A stretch of DNA of 40,712 nt from Stentor coeruleus (lineage: Eukaryota; Ciliophora; Heterotrichea; Heterotrichida; Stentoridae), in NCBI GenBank assembly GCA_001970955.1, contig MPUH01000672.1, forward strand, positions 1 to 40,712, given 5' to 3'. The translations under genes and the position numbers were made by a program. Of this stretch, positions 26,872 through 38,486 are shown piece after piece (the first letter of the stretch is position 1; the number at the start of each line of letters is the position of its first letter). The notes under the pieces are model-generated. The model saw nothing but the letters and a program-made list of their open reading frames with translations. It was not told the DNA's origin and did not search any database.

Positions 26872-29604
26872 TATTATAGGTAACCTATTTATACAAGAGA
26901 ATATGTTCAAGTAATTTTCGATGATCCATATTGGTTAATTAATTATACAATTTACATAAAAGCCACGATAGAAATTTTGCTTAAATTCTTTCGGTTGTGC
27001 ATTTAGCTTGTGAAACGATCAAAAAAAACTGAATTTATTATTATATTGGTATGCTATTTATACGTAACTATTACAAAGCCATTACTTACTTACCATTTAT
27101 ATCAAAACTTATTAGAGTGTCTTTATAGGAGATCAATAAAGACTTGCTTGTATGATTAATAAAATAATATTATAAGAGATTGATTCAGAAGTTAAAAAAT
27201 AGCATATTAGAGCTAAAAAAATAAAAATAACCTGAAACTGAATATTAGGGCTATATGAGTGAAAAAGTGTTTATATAAAAGAAAAGAGGATGTATTATGT
27301 GCTTTAAAGTCATCTAAAAAACATTTTCTCCTTATTCAAATGCACTTCCTAAATACATATTTAATACATTGATTCCATATTTCTTCAACCATATTCATTA
27401 AAGTTCAAGCGTATTTTTTGTTTGTCGCTATCCTGTGAATATCGCAAAGCATAAGTTAAACCTTAGATACAAATTAATATTCTGGTTTATCTGTGAAAAA
27501 AAAAACTTAAAAATTCTAAAACTTTATATGATGATCATATTTATATCGAAAAAAACATTCTAAAATTTTAATAAGTCCATAAATCCCCAAAACACACTTT
27601 TATTATCTTTTATATTGTATTCTAAGGCTAAAGGATATTTATTGTTATAGTTTTTGCATGCTGAAAAAACCAAAGATTTGAGTATTTCATATTTTTATGT
27701 GCAAAAAAAATTTTTTTTTTGAATAGATGAAGAGTGGAAAAAAAAAGCGAATTTTTTGAGCGAATTGGAAAAAAACTATCAAAATTGTATAAAATTAAAA
27801 GTAAAATATACTAGAATTGGAGTATAAAATTACATCTTTATGAAGAGATTATATGATAAGAAATTGTAATTTTTTTATGTGGGTTTGATAGAAAGTATGA
27901 TATAAAATATGCTTGAATATAGCGATAATATTTGCATTAGGTTTAGATTTTTATATTCGATATTTTTTGACAAGTTATNTGCAAACTATTAAAGGATATT
28001 GTATAATATTTGCATTAGGTTTAGATTTTTATATTCGATATTTTTTGACAAGTTATTTCAAAGCAATTTTTCAATATACATAATTAATGCATTTATTACT
28101 CATGACCAAATGACACTTAAAAAAACTAAGCATGCTCTTATAGTTTATGCAATTTTCAAGGTTTGATAATTTTGCTGATAATAATTTTAGTTAATGTATA
28201 GGATAGACTATTTTTAACTATTGAAAACTGAAGACCAAGTATCAGAATGAGTTGACTATTCGAAGTCTATTTAATAAATATTCTAAGTGAAATAAATGTA
28301 ATTAAATTATCAAATGGAGTGAAAAATAGTAAATTTGATATTGATCAGACTATCGGAGTAATTATTTAATATCACTAACAAGTAATACATTTTCCAATAA
28401 TTTAAAACTTTAGACAAAGACTTCCTTATTAAAAAGGTTGTTATGAAATCTTCTGTTTGAAGTAAAAAATCATTTTTTTACTTATAATGAAAAAAAATAA
28501 TAGCTTTTTTATCTGTTTATATCCAAGAAAACTTTTATATATGATTTCATTATAAGAAAAAAGTTAAAAATCAAGAAAAAAAGCAGTTATAAGTAGGCTA
28601 TAAAGTAAAAAAAATATTTTTTTAAGCTAAAAACAAACAATCTTAAAAACTAACAAAAATTGAATTCTAATATAAGACAATATAATAATTATCACCTTAT
28701 ATACAATTATATAAAATGCAAAATATACTTTAATAATGACTTCAGTATATAATTTTAGTTCTTTTAAACTTCCACTACGCCTAAATTATTATAGATTTTA
28801 TTTAAGTAATGCCATAAAAATATTTATGCTGACTATTCTTTTAAAGCTGATTTCCTAGTATTCAATGCAAAATATCTAGACTGCTTATTAGCTTATTACA
28901 AGGCAAACTCTTTATATTAAAATAAACATTAATATCTTATTTATAAGATAAAAACTGATTAGTCTGTATATCTCATGCTAAAAAATAGTATAACTTAATA
29001 TTTCGTGTATATTTAACATACATTATTATTTTAATCTATTATTTTGCTATCAAGATTCACTATTCCTATTTACATATTTCTCTTGTACTTAAAATATTTA
29101 CTTTCACAGTTTAATACATAATTTAAGTTGCAAATATAAGTTTTATAATAGAATATTTGGCTTTAGAATGAATAAAAAGTAAAAAATTGTCTTTTTATGT
29201 AGAAAAGTACAAGATAATATATTATATACTCTCTTAAGCATTTCATAAAAGATTTTCAGCATGTGTTCTTTATTAAATCATATCTGTTTTATTTTTAGTA
29301 TAAACATAATTATCCTAGCACAAGAATTATCATACCTAGAAGCTTCTTTATTTTAACTAACTTTCTGTTAAAAGTTTTTGGAATTATAATCTTACTGCCA
29401 TATTTAAAATTTTTATATTTCTATATGATAAGTTTTAATCTTAAACCAAAAAAGTGATTCTGTTATCATTATATTTATGTGTATCAGAGAAAAATACAAT
29501 ATAATATCTTAGTTTTTAACATAGCAAATATAAATATGGATCATAAAATTTGAACTGGTTTTTTCGAGCTCTGACCTTAAACATAGATAGCATAATATAA
29601 TCAT
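26872..29604. other. Long A+T-rich spacer between Myb 1 and Myb 2
   Basis: 2.7 kb without a gene I can support. It contains a scaffold-join repeat at 27925-28056 and homopolymer runs near 27700. It lies between divergently transcribed Myb genes, so their promoters are inside. Confidence 0.6.
27925..28056. repeat. Direct repeat across an N, probable un-merged contig ends
   Basis: 54 nt at 27925-27978 recur exactly at 28003-28056. The first copy ends at the N at 27979, and 23 nt lie between N and the second copy. Confidence 0.88.
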
Positions 29605-30258
29605 ATGGTAAAAAAAGTTAGTCAGCCTTGGACAAAAAATGTAAATTGCAATTAGGAGGACAGTTTACTCAAAAGTCTTGTTAGTACATTCGGTCTCAAG
29701 AAATGGAAATTGGTAAACAAAATCATGGGCAAACACTGCAAAAATTGGGTTAGGTCCCCCAAGCAATGTCGTGACAGATGGATAAATAATCTTGACCCGG
29801 ATATCACCAAGATTACTTGGAGCAATCAAGAAGAACTTTTATTATTCGAAAAGCACAGAATCTATGGAAGTAAATGGTCCACAATATCTAGATATCTAGA
29901 TGGCAGATCTGGAAATTCTATCAAGAATCACTTTTACAGTATTATTAGAAAAAACATCAGAAAATACAATAAAAAAAGAATTTATGGAGACAAGATCACT
30001 GAAGATATACCAGAACTACTTAAAAAACCAAAGTTCTATAACCTTCTTGTAAGACCTTCAAAAGCCAAGCCAAAACGTGCTAAAAAGGAAGCTGAAGCTA
30101 AAACAGTAGAAAAACAAAAAAGAATACGCAGGGGGCCTAAAAAAAATAAAAAGAAAGACATAAAAACTATACCTGAACAGGAGCCCCAAGAAATGATAAA
30201 CCTCCCGAATATTTTTTATGACAATTCAGCTGCAGAAGTCTGTCTCAGTTTTAAGTAA
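29605..30258 (+). CDS. Two-repeat Myb transcription factor, paralogue 2
   Basis: Exon 1 29605-29640 (MVKKVSQPWTKN), intron 29641-29655, exon 2 29656-30258; 212 residues. Repeat 1: PWTKNEDSLLKSLV, LKKWKLVNKI, QCRDRWINNLDP. Repeat 2: ITWSNQEELLLFEKH, SKWSTISRYLDGRSGNSIKN with HFYSIIRKNIRKYNK. The tail motif P-K-FYNLLVRPSKAKPKR follows, then a Lys-rich stretch (about 150-182) that looks like a nuclear localisation signal. TAA stop. A start at the internal Met at 29710 would lose most of repeat 1. Confidence 0.92.
29641..29655 (+). other. 15-nt intron of Myb 2
   Basis: GTAAATTGCAATTAG, phase 0, after codon 12, with an in-frame stop. Confidence 0.93.
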
Positions 30259-30825
30259 TCTTCAAGTCCTTAGTTTAAGATATTATTAAATACGAAAGTT
30301 AGTTAGATTAGATTATAAGTTTTTTTATTTTGAAATATATTGTCAGTTATTACTTTAAAGTTTTAGTGTCACTCTAAGCTTTATCATATGTTATAAGATA
30401 TAAAATAAGGTTCTGATTATAAATTATAGGATTTGGGTATATAAGATAAGCTTTATTAGTAAAAATTACCATTAAAAATCGGTATTGCTATGGTTTAAAC
30501 ATTAATTATTGCTTTAGTGTTTTTTTAGTATTTAGGTCATGTTGTTGAAATCTAAATGCTTGAGTCTGTAAAAATGATGAATCTGTTTCAAGTTTATTTT
30601 TGTTATGAAATAATTTTCCTCAAATAAATCTCATAATTTTTTTTTTAGTATGGGAATATTCAGCTTATAACGATAAATTCAATATTTACAAGAGTTTTTT
30701 TATATAATTAGATGCTTTATACCTCAAGTGCGGAAAAATATTAAGATTTTATTTGTTGAGAATTTTTTATAAACGTAGAACTTTATGTGTTTAAGTATCC
30801 CATCAATTATCTTAAACTAATTTAT
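30259..30825. other. Spacer between convergent Myb 2 and Myb 3
   Basis: 567 bp, A+T-rich, no feature seen. Confidence 0.6.
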
Positions 30826-31476
30826 TTAACTCGGAAGAAGTGAGCTAAGAAGCCAGAAATTTGGGAAAGGGAACAGTTCTTTTACATTTTTTGTCAGATT
30901 CTCAATTGTATCTGATACCTTTTCAGGCTTTAAAACTCTGATAGGTGGGGTGTTCTGGGTGGCTTGGTCTTCTAGCACTTCATCTATACTTTTGTGATAA
31001 TTTGCATGCGTTTTAGGCAAAGAGGGTTTTACAAGGAGATTGTAATATTTAGGCTGTTTTAATAAGTCTGCTACCTTGTCAGTTATCCTCTCACCAAGTG
31101 CCCAATATTTGTTGTATCTGCGGATATTTTTCCTAATCAAGCTGTAGAAATGATTTTTTATGGAACATGCAGAACGTCCTATGAAAAACTTAGAAATTCT
31201 ACTCCATTTATTCCCTAGTTCTTTTTGCTTGATGATAAGTAATTTTTCTTCATCAATTGTCCATGAATTCTGAGTAAGTTCTGGATTCAGCCTATTAACC
31301 CATCGATCTCTGCATTGTTTCGGACTTTTATAAGAGACACTTTTATGTTTTGACATAAAGACACTGATTTTTTTCCACTTCTTTGAGCCATAGTTTTTCA
31401 CGATGCTTTTCAAAATATCATCCTCCTTTATATTTATTACCTTTTCTACCCATTGCTTAGCAGTGTGCTTTCCCAT
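30826..31476 (-). CDS. Two-repeat Myb transcription factor, paralogue 3
   Basis: Exon 1 31441-31476 (MGKHTAKQWVEK), a probable 15-nt intron at 31426-31440, exon 2 30826-31425; 211 residues after splicing. The frame is open through the intron, so an unspliced reading gives five extra residues (VINIK) between W9 and EDD that no paralogue has. Repeat 1: QWVEKEDDILKSIV, SKKWKKISVFM, QCRDRWVNRLNP. Repeat 2: NSWTIDEEKLLI, NKWSRISKFFIGRSACSIKN with HFYSLIRKNIRRYNKY. Tail motif PKYYNLLVKPSLPK. TAA stop. Confidence 0.92.
   Translation of the reverse strand: MGKHTAKQWVEKVINIKEDDILKSIVKNYGSKKWKKISVFMSKHKSVSYKSPKQCRDRWVNRLNPELTQNSWTIDEEKLLIIKQKELGNKWSRISKFFIGRSACSIKNHFYSLIRKNIRRYNKYWALGERITDKVADLLKQPKYYNLLVKPSLPKTHANYHKSIDEVLEDQATQNTPPIRVLKPEKVSDTIENLTKNVKELFPFPNFWLLSSLLPS
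31426..31440 (-). other. 15-nt stop-free intron of Myb 3
   Basis: GTAATAAATATAAAG on the minus strand, phase 0, after codon 12. Called from position and splice signals shared with the paralogues. Confidence 0.8.
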
Positions 31477-31502
31477 TCAATTAATTATATTAATAATTTT
31501 AG

Positions 31503-31764
31503 GAAAAGGGAGTAATTTTTTTATCAGAATCAGGGATTTTAAAACTTGGCGACAATAAGGATGGGCTCAAAAAGCAAACTTTAATAACTTAGGTGAAATG
31601 GAGTTTTGTATATTAATTGAAATGTTTGATGATGAATTTAAAAATAATCTTTATGAAGCGTATTGATAAATGGCTAATTATTAGGAGAAATCGATATCAC
31701 CTATAATAAAACTATATGGGTAAATCCTAGCATGGCTTATTCAGTAAGCAATATCTTTAGCTAG
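31503..31764 (+). pseudogene. Possible decayed coding sequence, unknown family
   Basis: Three short open stretches follow each other on the plus strand in successive frames: 31503-31592 (LSESGILKLGDNKDGLKK), about 31589-31666 (LGEMEFCILIEMFDDEFKNN), and 31678-31764 (LLGEIDITYNKTIWVNPSM). Each step fits loss of one base. Composition (Gly, Glu, Asp, Trp) is richer than the surrounding A+T-rich DNA. It may be a remnant of a gene or only chance; I cannot name a family. Confidence 0.3.
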
Positions 31765-32819
31765 ATTTTTAACCCAAAAACTTTTATTCACATAAATAAC
31801 TAACTTAAATTTTCAAAATATATTTTCCAATTCAAATAAATAAATTTATAATTTTAATGGTTTAAGATATTAGAATTATCAAATGAATCGCAATTGGATG
31901 TACTTAACTTTGATTATCTAGGCAATTTGTATTAAAAAAAAGTGAATGTAAGTAGTATCTTATAGATAATTGTGTATTTATCATTAATAGGCACTACCTT
32001 AACTGTCAGAGAAAATCAATTGTTTACGAACTAATTTAAATTTGAATTACCCATCAAGAAATTGCCAAAAATATGTGACCATTAGTAAAGACACTATTTT
32101 TCAAAGATAAAATTTGGAATACCGAAAAATTATTCAAATTGCTTACTGTTGGCTTAATGAAATAAAAATAAATCAATATTTTTGTATTTTTCGCATCTAA
32201 ATATAGTAATTTTTAGATTTAGATAACATGAAAATAGGAGAATCAATAATGCATATTGAATTATGGAAGGGGTAATAGTCTAAATGAGAAAAGTTTTAAA
32301 AATTATACTATAAATCACTCTAGATACTTTAAAAATCTGTTATTTATACGTATACCAAACTCTTAAATAGTAAATATGTCCTAGAAATAGAATAGAAGAT
32401 ATTGACGATCGCTTGATAGATTTTATATAGATAAAAATAAATAAAAACCATCTCTGGTCAACATTTTCAAGGTACTATCATATCCTTTTTGAAATAATAA
32501 TTTCAACTAAAATATAATAGATCTTAAGATTTTATGAATTTTTTATTTATGTGCATAAAGAAAGGGCGGGCAGTTTAGATCCTATTGCAATAACACTTAT
32601 CTAAGGTCAGATATTGTCAAAATAATTATTTAGCCGAATCAAATAACAATAATAATAATCATCGTCTTTTGCCTATCTTCTTAAAAATTTACCCATAGTC
32701 TTAGACTAAAAAACTTTAAGTCCAAAATATTTTATAACCCCTTCCTCTTAAAGCTAAATCCTATTATATTTTCAAACCTTACTTATAATTCCTTCACTTC
32801 ACATGCCATTTATACTATC
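31765..32819. other. Spacer upstream of the 3' end of Myb 4
   Basis: About 1 kb, A+T-rich; no gene, RNA, or repeat seen. Confidence 0.6.
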
Positions 32820-33464
32820 TTAATTAGGTAAAATCAAAGATAACACAAAAACTCCATATCTTTGCATCTCCGCTAAAAATAAACAATCTTCAAAGTTCTG
32901 TACTACCTCAACACTATCATCCATAAGAAAGTTCATCTTTGGATAACAAAAAGCATAATTCATCTCATTTTTTTCACACTTTTTAACTGCAGGCCTCTTT
33001 TTTGGAAAAGCAGGTGCAACTAATAGTTTGCAATATTCAGGGGACTTTAAAACATCATTGATTTTAGCGGTAATTATTTCCCTTGCCCCAGCGTATTTAT
33101 TATATCTTCTTATATTCTTTCTAATAAGTGCATAAAAATGATTTTTGACAGAGTTTGAAGACCTACCGTCAAAATAACTTGATATTTTTGTCCATTTTTT
33201 CCCTAAGACTTTAAAGAGTTCAACAAGCCTTTTTTCTTCTGATTTTTTCCATGCTTTATGCTGAAGCTTTGGGTTTAAATAATTAACCCAGCGTTCTCGG
33301 CATTGTTTTCCTGATTTATGAGAGTTTTTTATCTTTTGAGATAAGAGCTTACTTATTTGGTTCCAATTTTTTTGGCTTGAAGTTTGCATCAGCTTTATAA
33401 GAGAAGAGTCTTCCTGAATATTATTTACTAAAGCAGTCCAAATTCTTGCATTGCGTTTGACCAT
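32820..33464 (-). CDS. Two-repeat Myb transcription factor, paralogue 4
   Basis: Exon 1 33429-33464 (MVKRNARIWTAL), probable 15-nt intron 33414-33428, exon 2 32820-33413; 209 residues after splicing. The unspliced frame is open and would add VNNIQ. Repeat 1: IWTALEDSSLIKLM, QKNWNQISKLL, QCRERWVNYLNP. Repeat 2: KAWKKSEEKRLVELF, KKWTKISSYFDGRSSNSVKN with HFYALIRKNIRRYNKY. Tail motif PEYCKLLVAPAFPKKRP. The C-terminal 40 residues are hydrophobic and acidic and differ from the paralogues. TAA stop. Confidence 0.92.
   Translation of the reverse strand: MVKRNARIWTALVNNIQEDSSLIKLMQTSSQKNWNQISKLLSQKIKNSHKSGKQCRERWVNYLNPKLQHKAWKKSEEKRLVELFKVLGKKWTKISSYFDGRSSNSVKNHFYALIRKNIRRYNKYAGAREIITAKINDVLKSPEYCKLLVAPAFPKKRPAVKKCEKNEMNYAFCYPKMNFLMDDSVEVVQNFEDCLFLAEMQRYGVFVLSLILPN
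33414..33428 (-). other. 15-nt stop-free intron of Myb 4
   Basis: GTAAATAATATTCAG on the minus strand, phase 0, after codon 12. Confidence 0.82.
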
Positions 33465-34744
33465 TTTTTACTAGGTTTATAAATATTTTATTATTTTTTA
33501 TGCTTTTAATGTATAATATTATTTTCAATGTATATGTGAATTGATGTTAGATTCAGAGGGTATAAATTGGGTTTATGATACTTTTTGATACATAGTGTGG
33601 GGTTTATAGAGATTAACTGGGAAAATAGTAAAAATTAAGATTTTTTTGTATAAATTGTCGCAAAGAGGTTGTTTTTGTAAACATTTGCCTTATAATTAGA
33701 AAAATTATAAGCTTAATCAGTTAAAAAAAAAATAAAGAACGAATGTGAGAAAAATTTATTTTTGACTTTTACAATAAATAAATAACTAGTGTAGGTAAGG
33801 GATATGCAGCATTTTTAGCAAGTCAGCATATTTATTACACCTCCACCCCTTAACAGTACATAAATTTCAAAACTCATTTATAAGATAATAAATTTATTAA
33901 GATTATACTTATTTACTCACAGTATAAAAAATCTATTATATCGAACATAAAATTTTTATAAACCTCTAAAGATTGTATATCATACCAAGTTATAAGTGAA
34001 AAAATAATAATTACTTCAGTAATTAAACTACCTATTAATTTGTTGTCTTTGAATTTTCTAAGTGTTTTTATAGTATTTTACCTTACAATAATACTAAATA
34101 TCGTGTTTTTGTATTTACTATTAATTCCTGGGGATTATTTATACCAAAGACTTGTTGCTAAAATCTAAATAAACACTTCTCTGCAATCACTGTTTGATAA
34201 TTATTACAATAAGACTCTTATATAATAAATTTTTTATCTAAATAGAAATGACGAAATCATTGTTTTTCTAAAAAACTTATGCCAATATGTTTAGAACAAA
34301 TTAAAAAATTCATAACAAATAAAGGATATTATAATAATAATATATTGAAGATAAATAACTTTATAGGAAATATTATTTGCTTAAACTAAAATGGAAGATT
34401 AAAATAGTTTTTATATGGGTTTTGTTTTTAAGGGTTTTGTACTATCTCAGAATTTCTGACATGAGTACATTTGAAAAAAGAAAAAAAATGTGAAAAGCAT
34501 ATTCTTAGATTTTAATATAAAAATAACTGGATGATTTATTATTTTTAAAGCAGTGAGCTATTGAGCTAGGTTAATAATTATAATAAGATAGTCAGAAAAT
34601 ATAGTAATCTACTTTTTTCGATAGAGGATTAAATTATTTAATAAAAATGTAATAGTCTATATAAAATAGGAGTTTAAATAATTTCTCTGAATTTATAGGC
34701 ATGTTAATATATGAATAAATAAATCAATGTTTCGAATATAATAA
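33465..34744. other. Spacer between divergent Myb 4 and Myb 5
   Basis: 1.28 kb, very A+T-rich; promoters of both genes must lie here. No gene or clear repeat seen. Confidence 0.6.
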
Positions 34745-35374
34745 ATGGTTAAGAATATGGCTAAATGCTGGAATGAGAAAGTATTAAATATACAGGAAGA
34801 TGAAGTTTTAACTAGACTCGTCCAGACTAATGGAAAAGCTTGTTGGAAAAAAATCAGTGACTTAATGGCCTTGCACAATTTTGAAAAAAGAAAAAACGCT
34901 AAACAGTGCAGAAATCGATGGGTAAATTGTATAGATCCACTAATTTCTCAGAAGCCATGGACTCCAGACGAACAATTATATTTGATAAATCTCTATAAAA
35001 TTATTGGAAGCAATTGGAGTTCGGTTTCAGATCATTTTGAAGGAAGGCCCCCTGATGCTGTAAAAAATCAATTTTATAGTATTATTAAAAAGAACTTCCG
35101 AAGATATAACAAATATTATGCACTTGGTAAGACATTAAAGGATGATCCATTTAAATTGATTCAAGACCCTATGTATTTTAAGTTACTTGTTAGACCAACC
35201 ATTCCAAAAGGTTATCCTGCTTATAAGACTAGTCAAGAAAGCCATTTGCAGGTATTTGAAGATTCTGAGATTGAGACTTGCAATTCTGATGTTAAAATGG
35301 GTGCAAATCTAACCCTTCAAATGATTCTAAAGCCTTCAAAAATTCCTTTAGTTCTACCAAATCCCTTTAAATAA
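34745..35374 (+). CDS. Two-repeat Myb transcription factor, paralogue 5
   Basis: Exon 1 34745-34780 (MVKNMAKCWNEK), probable 15-nt intron 34781-34795, exon 2 34796-35374; 204 residues after splicing. The unspliced frame is open and would add VLNIQ. Repeat 1: CWNEKEDEVLTRLV, KACWKKISDLM, QCRNRWVNCIDP. Repeat 2: KPWTPDEQLYLINLY, SNWSSVSDHFEGRPPDAVKN then QFYSIIKKNFRRYNKY. This copy has GRPPDAVKNQF where the others have GRS-NS-KNHF, a change in the recognition helix that may alter DNA preference. Tail motif PMYFKLLVRPTIPK. TAA stop. Confidence 0.92.
   Translation: MVKNMAKCWNEKVLNIQEDEVLTRLVQTNGKACWKKISDLMALHNFEKRKNAKQCRNRWVNCIDPLISQKPWTPDEQLYLINLYKIIGSNWSSVSDHFEGRPPDAVKNQFYSIIKKNFRRYNKYYALGKTLKDDPFKLIQDPMYFKLLVRPTIPKGYPAYKTSQESHLQVFEDSEIETCNSDVKMGANLTLQMILKPSKIPLVLPNPFK
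34781..34795 (+). other. 15-nt stop-free intron of Myb 5
   Basis: GTATTAAATATACAG, phase 0, after codon 12. Confidence 0.82.
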
Positions 35375-35598
35375 TTCAAAATTAATATATTAGGATGCTA
35401 GGGGGCAAAAGCTTGCCAATTAAGTATCTTCTCTTATTTAACTATCTATCCTAACTCGGTTAGAATATTTTATCAACTATCATAAATATAAGCTGAATCT
35501 AAAATCTTCTGATACATATTTGAGTTATAAAATATTACCTAAAACACGCTTATAAATACTTTAAAACATATAATTTTTATGCCGATTTCACAATTTTT
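35375..35598. other. Spacer after Myb 5
   Basis: A+T-rich, no feature seen. Confidence 0.55.
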
Positions 35599-36087
35599 TT
35601 ATTTATAGTTCAACTCTTCATAGTTCTCTTTGCTTGGCAATCTAACATTTTGTTCAGCATTCTTAGATTCAAGTTTTTGGTAAAAAGGCTCATGTTTACT
35701 TAGCCCATTCTTGGAATAAATGAACTCTTTTTCATTCTGTTTTATCATGAGAATAATTTACTTGGGTAGTCTAGTATCTCTAAGCAATGGGCTCTAGTTT
35801 TTACCTTTAGTTAAAATCTTTGACTATATAATCAATTTTCATCTGCGTAACCGCAGATAAATAACTTAGCTTTTTTCTTTGAATTTTAAAGTTTGAGCGA
35901 TTTTCAGGGTTTTTAGGCCTTTCAATTTTTATCTTATTGAACATATTTCGGCCCATCAATTTTGTATGTTGTCAAATCTATAGCATTGGAAATTGGAGTC
36001 ACTAATTGATATCTCGAAGTAAAAGCTCATTGAATATAGATTAAGAAGATAATATTGCCCTATAAGAATAAAAGATTCTGAAACCTT
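35599..36087 (-). pseudogene. Frameshifted gene remnant, unknown family
   Basis: Four coding-like stretches run in order on the minus strand, each in a new frame: 36087-35959 (KVSESFILIGQYYLLNLYS, Met at 36030), 35956-35807 (MGRNMFNKIKIERPKNPENR), about 35812-35757 (KVKTRAHCLEILDYPSKLF), and 35748-35599 (MIKQNEKEFIYSKNGLSKHE, ending in TAA). Each change of frame fits loss of a single base. Composition is Glu-, Arg-, and Pro-rich and less A+T-rich than the surroundings. No 15- or 16-nt GT...AG segment bridges the frames. I do not recognise the family; the whole would be about 155 residues. It could alternatively be two small genes. Confidence 0.45.
35841..35858. repeat. Perfect hairpin, 7-bp stem and 4-nt loop
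   Basis: ATCTGCG at 35841-35847 and CGCAGAT at 35852-35858 are perfect inverted repeats around TAAC. It lies inside the gene remnant. Confidence 0.6.
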
Positions 36088-38486
36088 TTACTCTAAAGGC
36101 ATTTAATATATTGTTAGGGGTACTATGGAATATATATTTATGTTAACTATGGAAAAATGAGAAAAGTTATTTGATGAAGATTTGATAATAATACAACAGT
36201 TAAAAACATAAAACTACGCCAAATATCATAATATATCAAATGCTAAAACTATGTCTAGGATTATCTTTTTTTACATAAATTACACTAATAAAAAATAAGG
36301 GATTATCCAACAAAAAAATATCTCAAGAAGGTTTTTCTTATGATGTTATTAAGCTTCATATATTCCAGGCTTAAAATTACAAAAAAAAGCGTATTTTTGC
36401 ATCTTTAAGATTGTAAAAATGGGTGTTCGATATATTTAATTCTAAAAGCTCTTTGTATAGGATTTTTTTAACTTTTATAAGCTTGATATACATTATTAGT
36501 TACTTTGACAGTTAGTATTGTTAGTATGATAATAAACCTTATATTTTTATTATGTATAATTGATGTTATTATTTAATTTACTGATATAGATAATTTTCTT
36601 TACTATGGATTATGATGATATATGAGAATATATTTTATTGGATATTACTAGGATGTTTATGTCATTAAAATATATTTTTTATATTTAAAATCAAGAGGTT
36701 TAGTTAAATTTCGATTTATTTTTGATTGAATCAAATTTTCTATTTATATTTTCCAATTCACTCCATTGTCTTCATTCTTTATTCCTTTATCCTTTTTAAC
36801 TTATATTTTCACAAATATATACATGAATGATAGCAACCCTAAAAACTAATCGTCTACTAACATGCAAAAATTCCCTACCGGCTCTGGTCAGGTTAATAAA
36901 ACCTTGAAGTTAATACAAATTTCCTATTTATTTTTTATAAAAAAATCCTTGTTTTGATTGAAAAATTATCCTCAGGCTTTAGAAAATTATTTTAAATGAA
37001 TCTAACATAAATCTCTTGGAATATTTATAATAATATCATTTTATTATAATAGTTAGTCTATTATTATAGCATAAAATTAGACTATGCACATTATATTATT
37101 AAATATCCAAATATTAGCTTATAAAACTTTTTTTTATCTTGGGTATATATATGTTTTATAGTATTATTATGGTATTTAAGTAAGCCAAACTTTGCTTTAA
37201 GGTTTTTATCTTTTGAAAACACTTTCTTGATTTATAAAAATTACTTTGATTTAATATATCTTTAACTGTTATATATAATAAGACTATTTATTAACAAATT
37301 TCATACAACTTATAATAAACTATTTGTATCCTTCTAAATTAATACGATATATTTAATTATATAGCAAGCACTCCATATCTAATATCTCTATGTTTCTAAT
37401 TTCTACTATTTGCTTTTAATATTTTTCCATATTTTCACTAAATCTTCTTCAAAAAATCAAATTACTCCTATAAAATCTTCTAAAATTATCTCATACAATA
37501 ACTTAACCTATTAGTCATCCCAAAAAAAAATTAACTAAAAATATTATTTAACTTCTGCTTATTTTTCATTAAAAACTTTCTAACAATCCTTTATTATATT
37601 TTATTACACATATTAAAAACTATATTCAATCAACATAAGTTTTCCATCTGAATTGGTGCTAAATAATGAAATGGAGTTATAAGATGATGATTTAATATGA
37701 AAGCCTAAGTCAACTAAAATAAAATACAAATTTTGTTATGAGGTTTTAAAAGGGTTTATTTGAAGACTTTTAATCTTATTTTTGTTCCGATAAGATATAC
37801 GATGGAATTAGAGTAAGGAGAGTTATGTTTATAAATTTCTGACAGAAAAATATTTGGAAAAAATTCAGGTTATACTTAAAATTACATCATGATTATGATA
37901 TAAAACTAAACTTTACTAACTAGCTAAGTAAAATTTCCTAAATTACAAGGGATACTTTTCTATTATATAATAAATGTAGTTATATTATACAAAACATATA
38001 TACAAGATTATCAAAATAAAGCCTTTTCTGATAATTAATTCTATCTTATATAAAGGTCTTAATGCTGGTTTTTTGTAATAGGCAGCAATCAGCTTACATA
38101 CATCTTTCAGGATAAAATTCATTTTCTATTAGTCTAATCAAAATCTCATCACTTGACTACAATTTTTCGCCCCCTTCAAAATATTATTTTCAAAGCATCC
38201 AACCTGATAAAATTCATAAATTTATTTTCTCAATCAGTTTTGCATAAGCAAGGTACAAAAAAATGCCTGTTTTACTAAGCAAATTTTTGTTCTAAATTAT
38301 TCGTGGCATCTTTTCTTATAATAATAAAAATCCAAAGGAAAAAATCACTTTTTCCCATAATACTTATGAAACTGTAGTTAATTCAAAGGGCTTTATACAA
38401 TATAAACAGGATGAAATATTGATCATTGATTTCGAAATGGTTATAAATATAATCATCAGCTTAATTTCTTGTCTTATAATAAATAT
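36088..38486. other. Long A+T-rich spacer before Myb 6
   Basis: 2.4 kb. No coding sequence, RNA gene, or repeat that I can support. Confidence 0.6.

Noticed and set aside
27213..27452. Minus-strand frame of 80 codons interrupted only by two TGA codons, suggesting TGA as Trp
   Set aside because: About 75 Trp codons in recognisable genes are all TGG, so TGA is unlikely to be sense here. In this much A+T-rich spacer, a few such frames are expected by chance.
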